From positions 24,324,093-24,388,092 of the forward strand of contig OZ021731.1 in assembly GCA_963978545.1 (NCBI GenBank): a stretch of 64,000 nt of DNA. The letters run 5' to 3'. The stretch is from Linyphia triangularis (lineage: Eukaryota; Arthropoda; Arachnida; Araneae; Linyphiidae). Below are positions 1 to 10,374 of this stretch, piece by piece. A program made the translations under genes and the position numbers. Below the pieces are notes generated by a model, which was not told the origin of the DNA, did not search any database, and saw nothing but the letters and a program-made list of their open reading frames with translations. Each line of letters starts with the position of its first letter. The first letter of the stretch is position 1.

Positions 1-785
1 ACGTGTACTGAGACACGCATTAGTTAATCATTTAGGCAAGCATACGACTACTGGCCGAATCAACTAATAGAGAGTTTCATTCACGTTTCATAGTTGAATA
101 ATTAATAGTTTTAAAAACTTGAAAAACACGCTTTAATAGAAAGCGAGTTTTTTTTAGTCGCATAATCCTTACCAGGATCTTCAGGATTAGCGATTTTTCT
201 TATTCAGAGACGCGGTAGTGTTTAGTGCCAAGTAATACGGCGTGTACTAAGATACACTTAAATTTGAGACAAGTACCTATGTGACTATTGGCAGGAACAA
301 CTGGAGAGTTTAGTACACTTAACTTAAAAAAATTAACTAAAAAAGAAAAGAAAAAAATATAGTTTACAACAAAAATAACTAATTGTTTAAAAAACATGCT
401 TTTATAGAAAACCAAACTAAAAAGTAGAAAATAAATAATAATTTAAAAACTAAAAACACGCTTTAATAGAAAAGTGAACTAAAAAGTAGAAAATAATTTT
501 AAATAAGTTTGAAATAAGAATAGTGATTAACAAGAAATATTTATTTTATCGTAAAAAAGCGTGGTGTGCTTTTTAAGATATTTTCATAATGGCTCTACTT
601 TTACCAATATATGTCATTAAATATTTACAACAATTGACATCAAGCTGCCCACGCTTTTTTACAATAAAATAAATATTTCTTGTTAATCACTCTATTCTCA
701 TTTCAAACTTATTTAAAATTATTTGCTACTTTTTAGTTCCCTTTTCTATTAAAGCATGTTTTTTAGTTTTTTAAACTATTATTTA
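1..785. repeat. Long palindromic (foldback) element, copy 1, cut by window start
   Basis: Positions about 425-563 and 648-785 are near-perfect inverted arms, ending near the loop in the motif GTAAAAAAGCGTGG and its complement, with a loop of about 80 bases. Outside the hairpin, 150-310 matches a segment of a second copy at 44867-45050 (shared motif CCAGGATCTTCAGGATTAG). Bases 1-90 look like a diverged further copy of that segment, so the element is partly tandem inside. No open frame is apparent. The sequence just to its right (from about 786) is intron DNA homologous to gene 2 near 46670. Probably a non-autonomous DNA element; family unknown. Confidence 0.6.
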
Positions 786-1602
786 TTCTAATACTGAAAG
801 ATTTGTACAAGTACCTCGTTTCCATCAAATTCGTAGATGTTAGAAGTTTCCACTGACAGAAGTTGCTTTCATAATGTGATTACTTGTGGTTATTATTCCT
901 AATTCTATGGTCATACGTACGTATGTGTTCTTACCATCTTTCTGAGATCTTCTTTACATTTATAATTGGCTTTGAAAACCACTTTTAAAGCTGCAACAAT
1001 ATTTTGAGAAATTTCAGTGATCATCTGTGCCTATTCTAAGCAACTTCATCATTATCTATTAAAAGGCTATGTCTTCCATTTTATTTATTCAATGATCAAA
1101 CGTTTAAATTTTCATTTCATGAATTAAACACGCCATTTTGTAAAAATTTGCAAAACCCTTTATATTGCAATTGTAAATATTTTCATCTTTAATATTTTTA
1201 TTCAATTTCTCTCAGCAAACGAACAGTTATATTTAAACAGCATTATCTTTAATTTTAACGAAAATTTTAGAAAGCTCGTTAACATTTATTTTATTGTATC
1301 GTATATTCTCGGAACGCGTGTTCTACTAATGCAAGGTATTATCTATTTTCATTTCGTGTTGAAGGGGAATTGATTTAGTAAGCTATTTTTCGTGTAGGAA
1401 AATTAGTCATCTTTAAGAAGATAGTCATAACTACGATGGTCTTAATCTGTTTCTGACGAAGGGTCAAACAGCATACAAACGTTTGAAACTTATTAGTTAA
1501 TTCATCTCTCGGTCAAATTGTCACGGTTTTTCGATGTTTGTATCTTCTTGTGATGAATTTAAAGATATCGTCTAAGTAAACTGTGTTTGTCTTGTGTTAC
1601 AG

Positions 1603-1777
1603 AGGAGGAGGCATTAAGTGAATTCCAGCGGACTCGTGGTGAAAGGTTGAGCACACAGTACTCGGTGTGGATCGGAAGTGAAGTGGACCTGAGAAAGACC
1701 TGGACCCTGAAAGTCCCCATCAACAGTTCCTACTACGACATTCTGGAGATAGCAAACAGACTGGATTCGAGACAACG
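1603..1777 (+). CDS. Gene 1 exon encoding start of DUF4430-like domain
   Basis: Acceptor GTGTTACAG precedes 1603; donor is at CAACG|GTGGGT after 1777. Enters in phase 1 and leaves in phase 2, 175 nt, as in the gene 2 exon 47416-47590. The encoded peptide starts EEEALSEFQRTRGERLS and ends RLDSRQR. Only two amino acids differ from gene 2 (R/K and V/M), while silent changes cluster in the first half. Confidence 0.87.
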
Positions 1778-4700
1778 GTGGGTCATGAAGTATATTCTAT
1801 CTTAAAGTATAATATATTGAAGGTTAAAGCCTTTAATATGTAGTATATACTAATAAAAATATGAAATGGCCTTTAGATGCGTTGAAAAAAAAGTTTCATT
1901 AATTTAATTGAAATGATTTTTGAAGTTTGAAATTATAAATAACTTCATGGTTGTAATGTTTCATTGATGTTATAGATTTAAAAGTGATGTCAAGTACTTT
2001 GGAGGAAGAAAACATTTTAAAATGCTTGTCTTTGAAAGATGAGGATTATTTGTTCATTATGCTTTATTCACATTTCCATAATGATTATGGACTTCTCTTA
2101 TATTTCCAGGATAAAATACAATGTGGTCGATGGCAAACCATACGTTTCCTCACTTACGGGGCTCCAGGAAGACATTGAGAAGGGTCTTTACTGGTTCACA
2201 TGCGTCCACACTCAGAACTCAGACGAGGACCCCAAACTCGTGGAGGAGAGTAAGTGACCCACCACAAAAATATCCGAATGATATTTCGGATTTAAAATAA
2301 TTCAAATTACAAAATTCAAGTAATAGGCTTGGTGCGCAAATAATATGAATAGCTAGTAAAAGCTAAAATATATCGATGATATGCTACCAACCCTGTAAGT
2401 ATAAAAATTCTGGGTATTTGCTTAATGACTTGGTGGGGAAAATTTTACGCGTTTTTACGTACAGACTGAAAAAGGTTTTTTACTCTGAGTGTTCCTTGAA
2501 ACCAAGTCTAAATACCGTAAAATGGGGTGAATAGGAACACTTTTCAACTTTCAAAGTAAAAATCAAGTGTAATAAGATAGTTAACGAACAAATTTTTGAC
2601 ATTGAAACTTGGGTCTTACCTTCTTCTTTGAGAATCAACTCGAAAAATGTTGAAAAAATTAAGACTTTAATTTATTTTAAATTTTTTCATGGTGTTCCGA
2701 TTCACCCCGCAGAAAGGGGTGAATCGGAACACATGTTACAATTTATGTCTGATCTTATTTAAACGTTTACAGGGTGACAAAAAATAAATAATAATGCATT
2801 GTGGTGAATAGGCACACAAAATTATCATAAAAAAATCATTTAATATGAAAGATAAAATTTGTTTTCGTCAATTATCGTCAAAACAAATCATATGTTTGAA
2901 AGTGTATCAACTCTTCTCCTAACTTATCCAAATAGTCTTTGAAACTATAATATTTTTTGATCTACTCTGTTTAAATGCCGTATGACTGTAAATTCCTTAA
3001 AATATCTTGAGAAAGGAGAAAAGCATCCTCATTTGTTTCAGAAAATCTCTTCATTCATGGGCGCTTTTTGTAAAACACACTGATATAGAAATAATCTTGT
3101 GGGTGTAAAACTTTGCTCACATAGAGTCTTCATACATATGGAATGCTTTTTCTTTTATAACTTTAAGATAATGAAGTCATTTAGAGAAAAGAAAACCACT
3201 GGAACAATTTGGTTTTCTCCCATGCTGAAACGAGGCTCCTTTTTTGACATTTATTCAAGCCTGCAATCTTGATTACTGTCTTGAAGGGAGTAATTAGACT
3301 CTTCTTCAGTCGTTGAATCTTGTGTGGAACATAATCTTGCCAAAAACAGCTTTGTAATATCACTTTTCAAGTGTTTTGATTCACCCCGCAAATCTCAAAA
3401 TCGAGACTTGGCAAAACATAAAAATTCGTAAAATAAAAAGTTTTTAAAACCAGGTTAAATGAAGTATGACATGCTGTTGTGGATGTTAATACTTATCTAA
3501 AAATATATTAGTTAAGTCTATTATAGGTTTATGTTAGTAATTACGGGATAAGTTTTGGAGAGGTAAAAATTCATTGGATTGTATGCAAGCTGTTTTAGAA
3601 TTAAAAAAAAAAAAAAAAAAAAAAAAAAGAACAGTGTTGAAAACCCCACAAAACATATATTCCAAAATTCCAAACATGTTAGCCAAATTAAAAAAATGTG
3701 TAATTAATAAAATTGCTTTATTTGTGAAAAATAATAATTTCTTTGTAATTTCATGAAGTTCCGTTCCGATTCATCCCGCTGTTCCTATTCACCCCATTTT
3801 ACGGTACTTTACTACCACCAACTTCCTTTGTTATCTGATGAACTCGGCGGCCAATATAGTTGAAAATAAAGTCAACGTATAACGTCTAACATAAGTGCTC
3901 ACTTTGCACTATATTCTCGTACTTAATACGAAGTTCTGTAAGAGATCTAGTGGCCAAATCACTCATCCCACTTTTAGAGATTTTTGGTAGTGATGAACAG
4001 TGTGTAATCTTTTGAATAGTTATAGACTTGAAAGGCGCTTTAAAATATAATATCTAGGGTAGGCCGAAAATATATTTTATTTTTGTTTCAAATTCTAATA
4101 GCAAGGAAAAGTTGTGATTTAAATTCAAATGAATAAATTTTCTATTTTTTTCTATTACGTCTTTCGAACGCGCAATCAGTTGGATTTTGTTGTAAGTGAG
4201 GAAAATCGCTTATTTTACGAAATTTTTAAACTTAAGTAAATATAGTAATTTTGAGTTCTAATAGTATGTAGTTAAAACTATAGACCATCACGAGTTCAAA
4301 TCTGTAAAAGTATTGTCCAAATGTTGATACTAAACATCATGCTCAATGATGCTATTAAATACCATTTCTGATGAAAAGACGCTAAAGTAAGGAAATTTGT
4401 GAGACATCAGAATTGATCATTCCAGCTTATTTGACAAAACTATTATTAGTATATTTTAGAGAGAAGCTCGTAAATAATATTTACTCTAGAGACATTTAGC
4501 TTTATTACAGCTGAATTAAAAATAACATTGAGGTCATATTAATAACTAAATTGAAGGATTAGAAAATTGAGATCACATTACTGAACAACACATGGAATTT
4601 CTAATCTGTACTGAGATTTTTAAGTGAAGTTGACTTAATATTTTTCAATATCAGGTAGATCTTTTTTTGCCATCTCTGGATTTGGTTCCGCAGATACTGG

Positions 4701-6900
4701 TTGCTCCCTCCGGCATCAATTTGACGCATCTTTCAACTGCTTGAGTGTGGCGCGGGATGGCTTCAAGATCAAATCCAGGTTTTTCGCCACATCAAATAAA
4801 ACACGAATTTCTTCATCTGCGACCTTGAAGTCCTCGATAGCAGTCTTCAATGAAGAATTGCCTTTCCTGACTTTCAAAATTCTTCTAATCTCGAGTTCTC
4901 GTACGTGGAGTCTATAGTCTTCGATCATGGAGAGAAGTGAATCCTCGAGATGGATAAAAAAAGTCACTACTTGCATATACTTATTTAGTTATATCTTTAA
5001 GCTCATTACCCCTGTAACGAGAAATTACAATTGCTTTAAACAAGTGATGAACGCCTTTAGTGAATCTGGTGTTTTTCTTTATGTCTAGCCGTACTGGAAT
5101 GTAACATTTCAAGTTGAAATATAAGATTTCTTGGAGTTGAAATAAGAGATCGTGTGTGCTTTTGTACAGATGAAGGATTCGATTGGCCTTCAGCAGCCAT
5201 CGTGCAAGGAAAAGTGAACCTGGATCTCGGACCCACTTATCTTATTAACAATCACCGTCATGAAAGGCAAGCGATTTGTCGAGAAAATACTGTTGATCTT
5301 TACTGAGAGTTTTTCTAGTATTGCTCTCAATTCTATTGAAATCTACTACGAGAAACAACTCAAAATATATGCCGGATGCGTTTCACTTGTTCAAAGTAAA
5401 ATTATAACTTCTCGTTACATGAGGGCCGCCGACCGAACGTTAAGTGGTTAGCGTGCTAGCTTCTTGACCTCGAGGTTGCGGGTTCGAATCCCATGTAAGG
5501 CATGGGTGTTTGTAAATGTATGTTGGCTTGTCTAATGACGAATGTTTCGGCGCATTATAGCCCTCGTGTTGCTGACGGCGCTAGATAATCTGAAAACAAC
5601 CAACCAATCCCGTTACATGAGTGATGAGAGTAAAGGCATAATTAACCCCGTCATCGAAAAGAATGCTTTATTTTGCCCATTTCGGAGAATTTGACCGGAG
5701 AATTGCTCTCCACGATTGAAGAAGAATTTGAAAGCCCGGAAGAGAAATCTCTCACCGAATATTGTTGTCAGATACTTCTAAGTTCCGTGCCTGAATTTTC
5801 AAGCAAATGACTCTTTCGAAGTGGTTGACTGGGACTTCTAGACATTTTGTATTTATAGGGATTCTGCAATAAATCCTTTCTCGATTCGGCTAGATATATA
5901 ATTTTGTTGTCCTTTGAATCAGACATCTTGAAGTAAATTTTGAAATTCTAAAAATAGAATAGGAATGTTTTGTGAAGTTCAATAAAGTTTTAGGGGAACG
6001 GCTTCTTATTACTTCTACTTATGACACAATTTTAACTCGAAAAAAAAAATATTTTAATTAGGCTAGAATTTATTAAGTTGGTTTAATTTGAATTGAAAAT
6101 TTTTATGAATTTTTCAAGAACTAAAAAGATAATGGTAAATTTTAAGGATTTTGTAACATTGGTCCTGACGAATGGCTTTGGTTGTGGTTTTAATTTTTTT
6201 CAAATGTGTTCTAGAACATGTTACCAAGTGTGTAAGTTATTATGAATTTCAAGTAAAATCTCAAACATTTAAAACAATATTAGAAAATTTTCTTTGCAGA
6301 AATTCTTTAAATTCTTTCTAAAAAGAATTTCAAGGATAAAAATTCTACACCATTGTTCGAATTTCTGTTATGGAATGCAAATGAACAAGCATTAGTAACA
6401 CTTCTAAAATAATAATGCACAAAACTTTAGTTAGAGTAATTCACCCTAAACAAATTATTTATTAAATAGATTTAATACCTGTTTTTAATCACACCATCTT
6501 TGAAAAACATACTTCAAGTTGGGCAACCCAAAAAATTGTGCATTTTTTTTTTTACAATTTTATCAAACTTACATAGCTAATTAAAAAAATATATATATAT
6601 ATATATTTGTGCAATTTTTGGATAATTTTTTTTTTTAAAAATTGTATTAACAAAGCTATGCAATTAGTTACATTGTATTGTAAACGATGAATTAAACACA
6701 GACTTACGCTTTAGCCATAAATGAAGATGGATGGTTTCATTAAGCGAAGCTCAAATGAGTTTCGAATATAATGAAATGATCCATAGAAACTATGTTCGAT
6801 TTAAATGATTTGAATTCTTTAGAGTTTATTTCTTTCAGGTCCAGTGGACAAGAAGATTGGACCTAACCAGGAACTTATTCTCTGGTACAAGTCGGGATGA
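1603..6900 (+). CDS. Gene 1, 3' part: cobalamin-binding-like (CG3556-like) secreted protein, last three coding exons
   Basis: Partial gene; exons 1603-1777, 2110-2249 and 6839-6900 join in frame (intron phases 2 and 1) and end in TGA. They correspond exactly in length and phase to exons 8-10 of gene 2. Together they encode the C-terminal DUF4430-like beta domain of the transcobalamin/intrinsic-factor fold: a strand with W-x-I-G-S-E, a helix (YYDILEIANRLDSR), a Y-V-S-S-L-T-G hairpin, K-G-L-Y-W-F, and a final ELILWYKSG. The upstream exons (signal peptide, LDLa, helical barrel) should lie left of the window. Against gene 2 the protein differs at about 10 of roughly 125 positions, seven of them in the middle exon. 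The last intron is twice as long as in gene 2 because of a TIR element and a broken coding-like region with a SINE. Confidence 0.85.
1778..2109 (+). other. Gene 1 intron (short)
   Basis: AT-rich intron with GT-AG ends. It is alignable along its length to the gene 2 intron 47591-47917, and its first 20 bases are identical there. I see no inserted element and no gene. Confidence 0.7.
2110..2249 (+). CDS. Gene 1 exon encoding centre of DUF4430-like domain
   Basis: Acceptor TATATTTCCAG and donor GAGGAGA|GTAAGT. 140 nt, phases 2 to 1, same as the gene 2 exon 47918-48057. The peptide contains NVVDGKPYVSSLTGLQED and KGLYWFTCVHTQNSDEDP. Seven of about 47 residues differ from gene 2, four of them consecutive (CVHT against YIGE). 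Confidence 0.87.
2515..3804. mobile_element. TIR DNA transposon (non-autonomous), 1290 bp, TA-flanked
   Basis: Terminal inverted repeats read CCGTAAAATGGGGTGAATAG inward from both ends and are flanked by TA. The terminal motif recurs inside: a palindrome of GATTCACCCC and GGGGTGAATC near 2698-2733, a GATTCACCCCGC box near 3378, and a further box near 3767. The paralogous intron of gene 2 (near 48320) runs through the matching flank without the element, so this is an insertion. No transposase frame is visible. The TA duplication suggests the Tc1/mariner-like group, but the family is not identified. Confidence 0.75.
3805..4640 (+). other. Gene 1 intron, unremarkable part
   Basis: AT-rich intron. 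The first few hundred bases are alignable to gene 2 near 48330-48940. No gene or clear element seen. Confidence 0.5.
4716..4976 (-). CDS. Unidentified antisense coding-like frame in gene 1 intron
   Basis: An 86-codon frame on the opposite strand. The peptide is charged and looks helical (for example HVRELEIRRILKVRKG and EIRVLFDVAKNLDLILKP). The stretch is less AT-rich than the intron around it. It could be an exon if an acceptor at CATCTCGAG| (minus strand) is used. I do not recognise the family. The gene 2 intron shows no counterpart, so an inserted fragment or retrocopy is more likely than a conserved gene. Confidence 0.3.
   Translation of the reverse strand: MQVVTFFIHLEDSLLSMIEDYRLHVRELEIRRILKVRKGNSSLKTAIEDFKVADEEIRVLFDVAKNLDLILKPSRATLKQLKDASN
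5170..5810 (+). pseudogene. Broken coding-like region interrupted by a SINE
   Basis: Protein-like frames on the + strand can be followed in pieces. From 5171 after an acceptor-like TTTGTACAG: EGFDWPSAAIVQGKVNLDLG. From 5260: KILLIFTESFSSIALNSIEI up to the SINE at 5424. The same frame resumes after the SINE at 5611 (RYMSDESKGIINPVIEKN). After a shift near 5685 the sequence reads TGELLSTIEEEFESPEEKS and stops at 5810. Composition is less AT-rich than the intron. Frameshifts and the SINE argue for a dead copy. Family not recognised. Confidence 0.35.
5424..5610 (+). repeat. tRNA-derived SINE (family A)
   Basis: A 187-bp element between 11-bp target duplications CGTTACATGAG (5413-5423 and 5611-5621). 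It has a tRNA-like head with an A-box-like GTGGTTAGCGTGCTAGC and a B box GGTTCGAATCC, then a family body (GCATGGGTGTTTGTAAATG, GACGAATGTTTCGGCGC) and an AACCAACCAA tail. At least five related copies occur in this window. Confidence 0.88.
6839..6900 (+). CDS. Gene 1 last coding exon
   Basis: Acceptor TTTCTTTCAG, then 62 nt ending in TGA. Encodes PVDKKIGPNQELILWYKSG. It differs from gene 2 by one residue (K for M). This is the final beta strand of the DUF4430-like domain and aligns with the end of vertebrate transcobalamin. Confidence 0.87.
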
Positions 6901-6942
6901 TAAAATCAGTAAATTTAATTAAAATGTTATTGCATATTTTCT

Positions 6943-6948
6943 AATAAA
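6943..6948 (+). terminator. Polyadenylation signal of gene 1
   Basis: A canonical AATAAA 42 bases after the stop codon. At the matching place in gene 2 the sequence is TATTAAAAAG, which offers only the weaker ATTAAA variant. Confidence 0.55.
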
Positions 6949-7325
6949 GTTTTGTGAACTATATGTTATTTTTTCCTGATATGATGGTTTTTCACAAAAA
7001 ACTGATCATGCAAAAAAGGTAAATATATCAGTATTCCTGATTAAACGAAAACTGCTTTCACCGAGGTTGTAGACAGATTATAAAGTTAAGTACCAACGAA
7101 ATAATGTGTTTATTTTTGGTACAAATCGAATATACTTTTAAAATGTTATAACATCTAGACAAATATGCAAGTGATCTAAGACTATCCTGGTTTTTCGAAA
7201 AATATTTGGCTGAAAAAGTTTTTAAAAAAATCTTACTGATTTGAATTTTATATTGATTGCAAAACCTGTCATATACAACACAGTATTATTAATATATTGT
7301 TTTTATAACTGATTTATGTTGTATA

Positions 7326-7939
7326 CTAGCTGAATTTTAGTGCTTCGCAACGAAATTTTTATCATGTGTAATATTTTAGCTAGCTGTGAGACCTCGCGTT
7401 GCGGAAATCCATCATTGGGGTTTAGGTTCCAGTTTTTGGCGCTTAACTCGCAGGAAGGTTCATCGCGACGCAAAATCGAGCTCGCTTCACTCGCTGAAAA
7501 TTTCATTGACACATAAGCACAGACTTACCTTACTCGTTGAAAGGTTTATTGGTATGCAAGCATAGTCTCGCTTCGCTCGCTGAAATGTTTATTGCTGCGT
7601 TAACATAAGCTAGCTTCACTATATATAATGAAATTCAATTAGATTTTAGTGAGGGGACAAAAACTGGATTACGTAAAACCTTAATTTTAAAAGCCTCTTC
7701 CCTGTTGGGAAAAAAAAAAGAATCCCCGTTAATACATTAATATAACACCCAAATATTTTAACACGTGTTTGTGAAAAGTAAAATTAGAAGGCCATAATTA
7801 CTTAAGTTGAAACTTTAAGTGCTCTAGTCCTATTAGAAGTCACTTTTTGTGAAAATATTGAAAATTTCAGAGTTCTACTCCAATTTTAAGTAGCTTTCCT
7901 TAGCTCCACAGACATAAAGACAGCTTGTTTTATTATTAT
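7326..7939. repeat. Interspersed repeat R1, short copy
   Basis: Related to copies at 43022-43988 and 52631-53794: a head with repeated GCTTCRCTCGCTGA motifs, then units built around ATTAGAAGGCC, then a tail with CACAGACA and CTTGTTTTATTATTAT. This copy has only about one and a half internal units. Family unknown. It lies about 420 bp after the stop of gene 1, where homology to the gene 2 3' flank ends. Confidence 0.6.
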
Positions 7940-8156
7940 CGGTAATGGCAAACGTGATAGGCATCCATGTACTAGATAGGCATCCAAGGTTTCGAAACAA
8001 TAAGGCGCGTTTTCATCCCCAACCTTTTGAAATTTAAAAATGAAGTGGGAAAAAGTATTTAAATTCACCGGAAAATAGTTTAATTTAGTTTTAAAATAAA
8101 CATTTTAACTGAAAATTATTATCAATTACTATATTTTAGTAGGAAATCGAATTATA

Positions 8157-8327
8157 TTTGGTTGGTTTGTACTCTCAACGACTTATTTTTATGCACGCTA
8201 ATCAGGCCGGGACCTACAGCTTAACATGGATTTCGAGCCACAACAAATATCCATGCATAACCCGGGATTCGAACACGGCACCTTTGGCATGCGAGGCAAG
8301 AGAGCTAACACCAATGCCATCAGATGA
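8157..8327 (-). repeat. tRNA-derived SINE (family B), minus orientation
   Basis: Read on the minus strand it has a B box GTTCGAATCCC, then GCATGGATATTTGTTGTGG and a tail ending ACCAACCAA. Related copies lie at 19650, 35378 and 39440. A weak target duplication (AATTATATTT / AATTATTTTT) flanks it. Confidence 0.7.
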
Positions 8328-8689
8328 TCCCCAATTATTTTTAGAATATCGCGTTTTCTGCTTCCTTCCTTCCCTCTCGTAAGTAATATTCAGCTCCCTC
8401 CTCCTCTCACATCAAATAATCCTTCTGGCGTCCATGGAAGCCACTGAATTAATTTGGAGAAGGCATAACTTTACTAATTAATTTTATTTTAAATAGGTGA
8501 AGCCCATCGGCTATACCAATATTTTTTATTTTTTTTTCATTATTTGACTAGTGATGATAAAGTGATTTGTCAAAGTGAAAATATCAGTTTTAAATTTTAC
8601 TTTACATAAAAAGGAGATAAAAGCATACTTTAATTTTTCAGAAAAACATGAGTTACTCATTTAAAAAAAATCCTTGTGTTTGTTTACTT

Positions 8690-9045
8690 GTTACTGCAAA
8701 TGGAATTTGCATGCTCCTCCTAGGCCATCTAACCACTTCAAATGTGACGAAGGAAGGCCGAACTCAACATACTTCATCAGCGATAGTTTTTTTCTTTTTT
8801 TTTTCTATCTTTGTTCAGTTTCACTTACAAGAAAGGATAACATAAGAATTAACAATAAGCATATCGCCAGAATTTCCATTTTTTCGATTTTTTTTTTCTG
8901 TAAAGACCCATATAAGAATTATCACAAAAAATATCGCCAAACTGGCAATTTTTTCTAAGCGACTGCTAAAAAATGATAAATTACACAAATCTACTTTCGC
9001 AATATAGTGTAATTGAAAGTTGCGCGATGCTCCAAACCCCTAGTT
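8690..9045 (-). repeat. Interspersed repeat R2, partial copy
   Basis: Shares order and motifs with the fuller copy at 62770-63405 (CATCAGCGAT, CCCATATAAGAATTATCAC, GCCAAACTGGCAATTTTTTC, TAGTGTAATTGAAAGTTG). No coding capacity seen. Confidence 0.5.
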
Positions 9046-9570
9046 TTCAATATTTATGTTAGTTCCCAAAAAGTGGAAAGATAGCAACCCTCCATAATTA
9101 TCCTACTTGGATCCGCATTGTCCGTCTTTGTATTTATTTGTTCACTCTTAAGAACAAATTAGATAATTAGATTACTGATAAAAATACAAATTCGGTACGT
9201 TTCAAAAGAAATGGACAAGGTAAGTTTGAAAAAATACATATGAAAAGAAGATTCTAAAGGCCTCGGTCCGTAATGGTCTGTCGAGCCAATAGTTGAATAT
9301 CATTTTTGACCTAATGAACTACGGGTTGAAAACCAACTGATCTAATCTGATGAAATCAAATCTTAAGTAATAAGTATTAATATTTAGAGCGCATTAAAAC
9401 ATAGATTAAGTACCAACTTAGAGTTAGGTTAGTGGATGTTTACCAGTGAATGACCAATTCAGGTTTCTAACTTTGTGTCTGTAATAGTTTGGCTGGAGAT
9501 AAGCTTCTTGTGAAGTCTTTTCCGGGTGAAACACTTTAGATTTCCAAACATTGTTATCATCAAGAATAAC
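9046..9570. promoter_or_regulatory. Original upstream region of gene 2, now split off by the LTR element
   Basis: About 520 bases with no recognised repeat or gene. It ends at CAAGAATAAC, the left half of the LTR insertion site. Before the insertion it would have joined directly to 19242, so it probably carried the distal promoter of gene 2. No specific binding sites can be named. Confidence 0.4.
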
Positions 9571-10172
9571 TGTTGTAAGATATTACAACACCTTTTATCC
9601 GGCAAGTAACCCTTAGGGGGTTAAGATATAGTAATTTTTATAAAAGGGACTTCCTCCCACCAAGTGACGGAAATGAGTCATTCCCTTGACCTTCGTCGCT
9701 CTCCTCCCACGCTTAGCAACTGTAAATATTTAAATTCATTGGTTTAGAAAGAAACAGTTTTAGGGTTTTAGCCAATCAGACTTGTTGGCGGGTTTTTGTA
9801 GAGTAAAGCTTATACAAAAATCTGCCACTTTTCTCCCTGACACCCACCTAGATAGAAGGTGTATCGTGCAAAGCTAGCCCAACTACATAAAGATGTTAGG
9901 TAAGTCCCTTTTTGTATTCCTGCGATATACGCATCTCTCCGCCAGGCTAATAAATAAATAAATAATACTTAAATAATGTCAATGTTAAATATTAAAAATA
10001 TATGATCTTAAATAAATATCTTTAAAACTTTACATGTCTTTTGTTCTATTTCTTTGGAATTCAAGTGTTTTTCATGTACCGAACCTCTAAGCGAGAGAGT
10101 GACTAACCACGAGGGATCACGAGCCACTTTTATGATTTCTTTGAAATCACCCTCCTCCCTCAGCTTAGAACA
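9571..10172 (+). repeat. 5' LTR
   Basis: 602 bp, starting with the 20-base palindrome TGTTGTAAGATATTACAACA and ending TTAGAACA. TATAAAAG at 9639-9646 is a likely TATA box. AATAAA at 9949-9954, inside an AATA run, is a likely poly(A) signal of the R region. Confidence 0.95.
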
Positions 10173-10174
10173 AT

Positions 10175-10189
10175 TGGTGCCGTCAGGAT
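10175..10189 (+). other. Primer binding site
   Basis: TGGTGCCGTCAGGAT starts two bases after the 5' LTR. The leading TGG matches the CCA end of a tRNA, as in LTR elements. I do not assign the tRNA. Confidence 0.6.
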
Positions 10190-10374
10190 TTTTTTTAATG
10201 ACTATTGAACAAATTTGTTCTTTTAACTGAACGCTAGGAATTCCAGGGAGAAAGGACGAAGGACATAGAATAATGTATGATGTATGCTAAAATCAGAACA
10301 ACGCTTAAAAAGGAAAACAAAAGAGATTTCATATGTTGTATGACACATCCAATTAAGTAAAATTATAGCGGTAA

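Noticed and set aside
5424..5610. tRNA-like promoter boxes suggesting tRNA genes (also at 20939, 54538, 61296 and 61933)
   Set aside because: Each is the head of a longer repeated SINE, most with target duplications, and the anticodon and acceptor arms do not fold as a functional tRNA.
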